A program made the position numbers and the translations under genes. A DNA stretch of 64,000 nt from Sipunculus nudus (taxonomy: Eukaryota; Annelida; Sipuncula; Golfingiida; Sipunculidae). The stretch spans positions 40,238,019 through 40,302,018 of the forward strand of contig CM049306.1 of NCBI GenBank assembly GCA_026874595.1, in the 5' to 3' direction. A model generated the notes under the pieces. It searched no databases. It saw nothing but the letters and a program-made list of their open reading frames with translations, and was not told the origin of the DNA. Shown in pieces: positions 58,201 through 64,000 of this stretch. Within the stretch, counting starts at the first letter, position 1. Each line of letters opens with the position of its first letter.

Positions 58201-61200
58201 ATCAAAATCAATGCAAAGAATCATGGTGATCAATGCAATAGTTGATCAGTTACTTGAACTTTAGTATCAAATTTTCCATTATTCTAGGGGGTACTTCGGA
58301 GCCCCATAGCTCAGAGGTTATGGGTAACAGAGACCTAATTTCAGGTTTCCAAGGAGACTTTTTATGGGCCTCTCTGCATGTCAAGAGAGAAGATTCTAGG
58401 TCCAGTCGTTAAGATTTGTGCCCTGTTAACAGATGACTGCATCTTCAGAGGTCTCAAAAATAGAGAAAAAAATTCGTAAAAATTGAAAAAATACAGGTGG
58501 CGCCACCAGTCTGCAGAACTGATGAAACACTCCATGATCAATATCCATGCAAAAAATCATGACCATCAGTAATGTAGTTAATGAGATATTGAAGTTTTTG
58601 TATGAAATTTTTGACTATTCTGGGGGGTACTTCGGGGCCCCATAGCTCAAAGGATATGGGTAACAGAGACCTAATTTCTCGTTTCCAAGGACATTTTTTC
58701 ATTGACCTCTCAATGTCTCAAGAATGAAGATTCTAGGTCCAGTCTTTACAATTTGTGCCTTGTTAACAGATGTTCACATTTTTAAAGGTCTCAAAAATAG
58801 AGAAAAAAAATCGTAAAAAATCGAAAAATACAGGTGGCGCCACCAGTCTGCAGGAACTGATGGAACATCTCATGATCAATATGTACGCAAAAAATCATGA
58901 CCATCAGTGATGTAGTTAATGAGATATTGATGTTTTTGTATGAAATTTTTGACTTTTCTGGGGGGTACTTTGGGGCCCCATAGCTCGAAGGATATGGGTA
59001 ACAGAGACCTAATTTCTGGTTTCCAAGGAGATTTTTCATGGACCTCTCAGAATGCCAAGTTACAAGGTTCTAGTGGTTACGATTTGTGCCTGGTTAACGG
59101 ACGGACAGACGGACAGACGGACGACGGACAAAGAGTGATCGCTATAGCTCAGATGACTTTCAGTCAGCTGAGCTAAAAAACCACTGACCTCTTTATTCAT
59201 TCCCCTAGACATTTCACGCTGCCTATTGTTACAGAATCTGATTTTTTTATTTATCTCCATTACAAAATTTAGTGTTCATCACGCACATGTGATCTGTATA
59301 TGTTAGGTTCCGTAACATAGGTGACCACCAGTGTTAATTTTCTTTAAGATTGCAGATACCTAACACTCTGATTGTAAGCCTTTCCTGCAAATGACCATGC
59401 TGATTGGCCAGGAAGCTGATCATTTGACCACAGGGGCTTGTCTTTTTCATTCACACTTACCTTTGTGGGGCCAGTTCCAAGATCTTTTGCCACAGTCAGG
59501 AAAAATGCTGATGATGGTTTGCCAACTATCTCTGCTTCAACCCCACAAGCATACTAAAAGTATAATAAACTGGATGTGTAACAGCATCAGCCTGCACTGC
59601 TACTAAATGCACAGAGTTATTAAACAGATATATTATGTAATGAAAGGTTTGACAGCATGGTAACATTATTTAACTTGATTTAAGTGCTGATAAACAGAGC
59701 ATTTATCTTATTAGCTGCATACACCTAAAAATAATACACTCATGTAATAAAAGCCACTTTATTTATAAAATGAAGAGCAGATAAAACATCAAGATGAAAA
59801 GGACAAACAGAACAATGATGAAAACATTTAAATGACAGGATAGGGGACATAGGACATTATGAGCTATTATCTGACCATGTCTACATTGAGTATAGTATAC
59901 ACTGTGCCACAGTGTATATTACAGGAAGACAAAATGTCCATACCAGTGTATACTACAAGAAGACAAAATTTCCACACGGAGTAAAAGAAACAAAATATTT
60001 ATTAAGAAATGAAGACAAAATGTACACATACATATACATGTAAATGTATACATGGGAGACATGAGGTCATAACCTATAACCTAACATAATAACATAATGA
60101 TATCTGATTACAACAAATTTTTAAGCTTTGTCATTTTTTTTCATTAAAATTTCCCATGCTCTTCATAGTGGCTATTCTTTGAGCAACAGTCTTACTGCAG
60201 TCACAGTTGGCTTATCGACAAACTGATAATCAATCAGTGAATTACGTCAGTTAAACTTTTCTACCCAAAAGTGACTTAAAATTTTCAGTTATAAAAACAA
60301 ACATGACTCAGATGTGCAATGTGAAAAAATATGAGTGCTGCCATACTGACCCTTACTATGAAATAAATGAATCTTCAATTTTTTACTATTAACATATGCT
60401 GTATTATATTTAGTCTTTTCTTGTCTTACACTAACCTCTAAAGCCTTCATGTATGGCCCCACATCCAGGACTAGATCTTCTCCAGATCTGTAGTAGCGCC
60501 TAGAAAATATCAACAAATTACATTAACTTTCACAGGAAGAAACACACATCTAGTTATATATGTATATCTATACATTGAATATGTTTGTTCTCTTAGCTGG
60601 TTGATGCCAGGTACTATGGCTAGAGGAAAAACAAAACTCTTTTGGTTTTTTTTTATACAGATGGTCTTCATTTTCTTTTATATTCTCTTAATACATTAAA
60701 TCTGGTCAGGGAAACTGAACCACTGAAAAAATTTATCTAACTGGATATAAGTTATAGAGCACAGAAAGTATCCCAGACCTATACATACACAAATATTTCA
60801 ACAGACAAACATAGATGTATATATACAGGATAGTTAATACATTTGTAAATATATATATCTACAGTATTCATTATTAGCTGGGTTTTTGTGTTTGGTGTGA
60901 TATATATTATTTTACAGTACATGAATCAAGCAGGCAGTACCTTAAGTACTGTGTAAATTACCTTTAGAATTAAAATATTTTATTTTTACTATTTAAAAAT
61001 CTGATATCCATTTATGTTTAAAAAAATAACCCACCCTGCTCCGAGGGAGAACAACTTAGGTTTCTCCATTTCCAGCAACCTGTTAAATGCTGTATTCATA
61101 TTAGCATAAGTGAACTCTGACCCTGCATCTCCAAGGACAACACAATTTGGATTAGACTGGTCCACTTCCTCAAAATCAGGAAGCAACTCTGCAAGATAAG

Positions 61201-63594
61201 AAACAGATAAAAGTTTAAAGTACTAAATAGTATCTGCATGTTATTTGCCCCTCCCCCCCCCCCCCCAATAATGAATATAATGGAAATAGATATTTTTAAG
61301 TTATGAAAAAGCTTAATTCCTCACACAATCATACTATAGCCAATCAGGGTTTTAAGTGATATTACATGATAATTATACTGGTGAATGGAAACATAAATAC
61401 ACATATATACACATGTATGTATGTGTGCAAATATATATATATATATATATATACATAAATATATATTAGCATTGGTCGAATCTTAGAATGTACACATTCC
61501 ATTTCCAAACCAAGGAATGTGCACTTTCTATAGGCTTTGGTAACAGAATGTGTACATTCCACGGGTTAGGCCATAAATATGAACATTCAATGACACAGGT
61601 CATAGAATACAGAAAGGACACTCCTAAATTTCTGTGTCTATATCAGCCAGACACACTGTATAATATGGAGATTGGCTATAGTGATGCTCATCAAGATTTA
61701 TAAGGAATCATTAAGAACTTTCAAGTCGTTAAGATCTTTCAAGGCTGAATACTGTTTGACACCATTCACAATTAAACACAACCAGATGTGGTCAGACAAT
61801 GGTCCTCAGAGGGCCCCGCGTTTCTGCTAGTTCTGGACTAGTTTACATATGGGTGAAAAATTAAGTTAAATTTGAAAAATATGACAAACAGAAACAGGTT
61901 TTTATCCATATGCATGAGGGAAAAAATCCTACTGGATCAAATGATATAAAAGAAGATATGTCTGAAATAATGTTTGCAATAGAAAATCACCAAATGTAGT
62001 CTGTTAGCCCTATTTGATTTTGAGCAAGTCTGTAATTCAATTGATCTGGAGCTGTCATAGGTATCAATCATCCCTGTAAATTTTGGAAAGCTGCAGTAGG
62101 TTGTTGTTGAGTTATTGCATGCAAAAGAAAATCAATTATCAGGCTGTGGTGGCCATATTGGAATTCCGACAAGTCTGTAATTCAATAGGTCTGGAGCCCT
62201 AATAGGTACCAACCATCCCTGTGAATTTGGGAAAGCTGCAGGTTGTTGAGTATTCATGCGAGAAAGAAAATCAGTGATTTGGCTGTGGCAGTCATATAGG
62301 AATTATGACAAGTCTGTAATTCAATAGGTTGGAGCCATCATAGGTACCAATCATCCCTGTGAATTTAGGAAAGCTGCAGTATGTTGTTGTTGAGTTATTA
62401 CGTGTGAAAGAAAATCAGTGATTGGGCTGTGGCAGACATATTGGAATTCCGACAAGTCTGTTATTCAAAAGGTCTGGAGCCCTCATAGGTACAAATTATC
62501 CTTTTGAATTTGGGAAAGCTGCAGTATGTTGTTGTTGATTTATTGCTTGGAAAGAAAGTGTCACTGACGGAAGGATGGATGTACAGAAGGACAGATTGAC
62601 GGAAGGATGGATGGACGGAAAAAGACGGACTGACATGATGATCACTATAGGGCACCGCTTGTCAAGAGGGGCTTTAATTATGCAAATCATTGAAACAGGA
62701 GTCCTAGACAAGGTAGCCATATTATATATTTCTTTTATTGTTGATGATATCACAGTTTCCAGTTTCAATTCATCATTATATAAACAACACTAAATGTTTC
62801 ATGTAAATACTGCTGAATATATTTTGTTTTTCAAGTCAATCCCAATGTTTTTCTCAAAAAGATAACTGAAATCAATATGAATTTCCTCTCTCTATCATCA
62901 AAATGTAAATAAAATAATTTCATAAATACATGTATATATTGCATTATTCAAGTCTACTGCAGTATTTTTTTTCAACAAATGTATTGATACAAGGGTATAT
63001 TTCTATAGTGAATTATGGAAATGAATTTAATTGTAAATGTGTTACACAAAGTAAAATTTTGGTTAAACAATAATCTATAGAATGTATACATTCCATGGTT
63101 TGGTCATTTCCCCCTGAAATAAGGATTCGAGCGACTGTGAAGCAATACAGAAAATGACTCGTTACCATAGAGAAAGATTTTCAGTTTGGGTTGTGAGTTC
63201 ACATGTATTTTTTGTATTAATGCATTATTTGTAGCCTAATGTTAAGATAAGTGGCTTTTAACCAAAGCAAACCTAGCAAAGCAACAGAATGGAATACCAT
63301 TTCAGTACATTCCTCTGGAAGGCTTGTAAGTAAGGCTTACCAGGCCAATACAAAATGCTCACTGAGTCTTGTATTCGCTGCTAGACCTAAGTTGAATAAA
63401 ACTTGCCTGGATCCACTAAAAGATGAGGTCTCAGCTGCTGTTCCTGGAGAATTTTAATCAGAGTAGGTGCTGGTGGAAATACTTCATGGAAGGCCACATC
63501 AAACCCCAGCCCGACCAGTCTGTCTACAATCTGTCGCTTTGTACATGTTGTCTCATTGGTGCAGAACCTCACTGGAATGTTGGCTTCCTTAAGT
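51446..63594 (-). CDS. LHPP: LHPP-type HAD phosphatase (phospholysine/phosphohistidine inorganic pyrophosphate phosphatase), 5' end beyond window
   Basis: This is a cytosolic HAD-superfamily hydrolase; vertebrate LHPP dephosphorylates phosphohistidine, phospholysine and pyrophosphate. The exons in transcript order are 63594-63407, 61188-61035, 60499-60436, 59553-59461, 54062-53971 and 51539-51446, totalling 685 nt and encoding 227 aa plus stop in one consistent frame. Features in order: VRFCTNE (HAD motif II Thr), [31 protein letters not shown] (motif III Lys), [15 protein letters not shown] (motif IV acidic pair), QVRTGKYR and DGYVDNL near the C-terminus. Vertebrate LHPP is about 270 aa, so roughly 40-45 N-terminal residues, including the motif I nucleophile Asp, are missing because they lie past base 64000. 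The first intron seen needs a GC donor. The introns are heavily loaded with repeats. Confidence 0.94.
52133..52180. repeat. End of another element related to the nested 55.4-kb insertion
   Basis: Acaagagacccatgggtcac resembles the start of the nested element. The palindrome is GACCCATGGGTC here and GGCCCATGGGCC there: both halves changed together. A (TA)n block follows at 52199-52258. Confidence 0.6.
52199..52259. repeat. (TA)n microsatellite
   Basis: A pure TA run of about 60 bases in the last LHPP intron. Confidence 0.95.
53352..53663. mobile_element. MITE, same family (copy 2)
   Basis: The ends are ttggttctcaggcac and gtgcctgagaaaccatacc. The interior matches copy 1, including a gataaaaatgtca segment and an aagtaaaagcactaca segment. 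It lies in the last intron of LHPP. Confidence 0.82.
53971..54062 (-). CDS. LHPP: LHPP exon (HAD motif [14 protein letters not shown])
   Basis: The acceptor is atttcag|AC and the donor TACAG|gtaaat, phase 2. It encodes [16 protein letters not shown], the metal-binding acidic motif IV, then [13 protein letters not shown]. Confidence 0.94.
54782..59317 (+). mobile_element. Solo LTR (copy C) interrupted by a 3.7-kb insertion
   Basis: The left part (54782-55444) and right part (about 59175-59317) align to contiguous LTR copy A, and both halves together are flanked by TAGG (54778-54781 and 59318-59321). That shared target duplication shows they are one LTR split by a later insertion. It lies in an LHPP intron. 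Confidence 0.88.
55445..59175. mobile_element. Nested non-autonomous element carrying a ~337-bp tandem array
   Basis: It begins CAAGAGGCCCATGGGCC and ends near GTCAGCTGAGCTAA, inserted into a poly-A run of the LTR. The interior is about nine tandem units, with palindrome-bearing starts near 56165, 56501, 56830, 57189, 57485, 57820, 58157, 58494 and 58831 (period mostly 329-337). Read on the minus strand, a short hairpin (GGCCCATGGGCC) lies within a few bases of the 3' end, and insertion falls between T residues. That arrangement resembles Helentron-type non-autonomous elements, but this classification is an inference. No coding capacity. Confidence 0.75.
59461..59553 (-). CDS. LHPP: LHPP exon (HAD motif III Lys, IVGKPS)
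   Basis: The acceptor is cttttag|TAT and the donor AAG|gtaagt, both phase 0. It encodes [14 protein letters not shown] and [10 protein letters not shown]. The lysine in GKP is the conserved HAD motif III residue. Confidence 0.93.
60436..60499 (-). CDS. LHPP: LHPP exon ([11 protein letters not shown])
   Basis: The acceptor is ttttctag|G and the donor GAG|gttagt, phase 0. It encodes [22 protein letters not shown], a 64-base micro-scale exon with strong family identity. Confidence 0.93.
61035..61188 (-). CDS. LHPP: LHPP exon (cap domain, [12 protein letters not shown])
   Basis: The acceptor is tcttgcag|AG and the donor GCAGG|gtgggt, phase 2. It encodes [31 protein letters not shown] and [10 protein letters not shown], matching the vertebrate protein closely. 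Confidence 0.93.
62005..62570. repeat. ~140-bp tandem repeat, about four units
   Basis: Units share gacaagtctgtaattcaata, a tctggagcc segment and gggaaagctgcag. The ggctgtgg marker occurs near 62143, 62281 and 62426. In an LHPP intron; followed by a gacggaaggatgga-rich stretch. Confidence 0.82.
63407..63594 (-). CDS. LHPP: LHPP exon with HAD motif II; GC splice donor
   Basis: The acceptor is ccacag|A. It encodes [14 protein letters not shown] through [11 protein letters not shown] and corresponds to the capped N-terminal half of the core. The donor is GATCCAG|gcaagt (plus strand 63401-63406); this GC donor in phase 1 is the only choice that joins in frame to the next exon as [13 protein letters not shown]. 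Confidence 0.93.
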
Positions 63595-63908
63595 CTGTGG
63601 ACCATTGCAAATATTTACAGAACAACATTCAGCTGTGTGACCCATACCTCCACCAAGGTGAAACAGTCCTACTGGACTTGCCATATGTTTCCAGACAGAC
63701 GAGGAAATTTTATTGGATCTTCCCTGACCTATGTCACACCATCCCACAAACATTCTCATTTAAATATTTTAACATATCCAGTGTTATTAAACAAACAAAC
63801 AAATTGACACAACATTAAACAAACACAAATTACACGAGTGAAAACATAACCTCCTTGAGGCTGAATGTATTATTGCCAGTTTCTTGTACATAGGCGGTGA
63901 AACTAGGA

Positions 63909-63966
63909 AGGGGGGGGGGGGGCCCCCCTAATGAAATTGTTAGGGGGGCTGACCCCCCCCCCCCAA
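63909..63966. repeat. G-run/C-run inverted repeat
   Basis: A G run leading into gcccccctaa is mirrored by ttaggggggc leading into a C run, around a short aatgaaattg centre. It can fold on itself and may be a MITE-end fragment. In the LHPP intron at the window edge. Confidence 0.6.
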
Positions 63967-64000
63967 CAAATTCATGGGTATAAAAACATCCACTTATTTT

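Noticed and set aside
56125-59039. Repeated ~82-codon minus-strand frames beginning with [16 protein letters not shown]-type text
   Set aside because: They recur with each 337-bp satellite unit and are non-coding repeat translations, although their recurrence helped define the array.

Overview
This is a eukaryotic nuclear window, most likely from a lophotrochozoan animal and probably a bivalve mollusc. It is AT-rich, the genes are split by GT-AG and occasional GC-AG introns, and the intergenic DNA is full of microsatellites, homopolymer G/C runs, solo LTRs, MITE-like elements and long tandem arrays of a kind common in bivalve genomes. The species assignment is an inference from this texture and the gene content. 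No bacterial, organellar, CRISPR or tRNA features were seen.

Three genes look functional. (1) A ten-exon, plus-strand SLC22-type organic ion transporter (exons from 5877 to 18637, 583 aa when spliced). (2) A single-exon class A GPCR on the minus strand (37287-38264, 325 aa). (3) The 3' six exons of LHPP, a HAD-family phosphatase, on the minus strand (51446-63594, 227 aa visible). The first LHPP exon(s), carrying the catalytic motif I, lie beyond base 64000.

The main structural result is a tandem duplication. A block from the middle of SLC22 exon 3 (about 7350) to the second extracellular loop of the GPCR was duplicated head to tail. Unit 1 is about 7350-21503 and unit 2 about 21504-37775. 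Because both breakpoints fall inside genes, each unit holds one whole gene and one truncated copy: intact SLC22 plus a dead 3' half of the GPCR (20570-21503), then a dead SLC22 lacking exons 1-2 (21504-30976) plus the intact GPCR. Insertions since then differ between the units: an LTR, a LINE 3' end, a hAT-like element, a palindrome-core repeat array and a 2.5-kb foldback-like element.

Layout: 1-340 degenerate 20-bp minisatellite; 729-1557 solo LTR; 1560-4850 nothing recognised; 4850-5360 palindrome-core repeat fragments; 5877-18637 SLC22; 18638-19830 AT-rich spacer; 19830-21503 unit-1 GPCR remnant and flank; 21504-30976 SLC22 pseudogene; 31000-34330 spacer with hAT-like fragments; 34335-36827 foldback-like inverted repeat; 37287-38264 GPCR; 38300-42800 mostly unassigned; 42840-50170 mosaic of repeats built around GGTGGCGCCACC; 50624-51070 mariner-like MITE; 51446-63594 LHPP, whose 5.4-kb intron is almost entirely an LTR interrupted by a 3.7-kb array of about 337-bp units.

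The three genes do not form an obvious pathway. The most unusual systems-level signals are the breakpoint-in-both-genes duplication, two GC-AG introns that are required to keep the reading frame, and the family of tandem arrays with different period lengths that share one perfect 12-bp palindrome.
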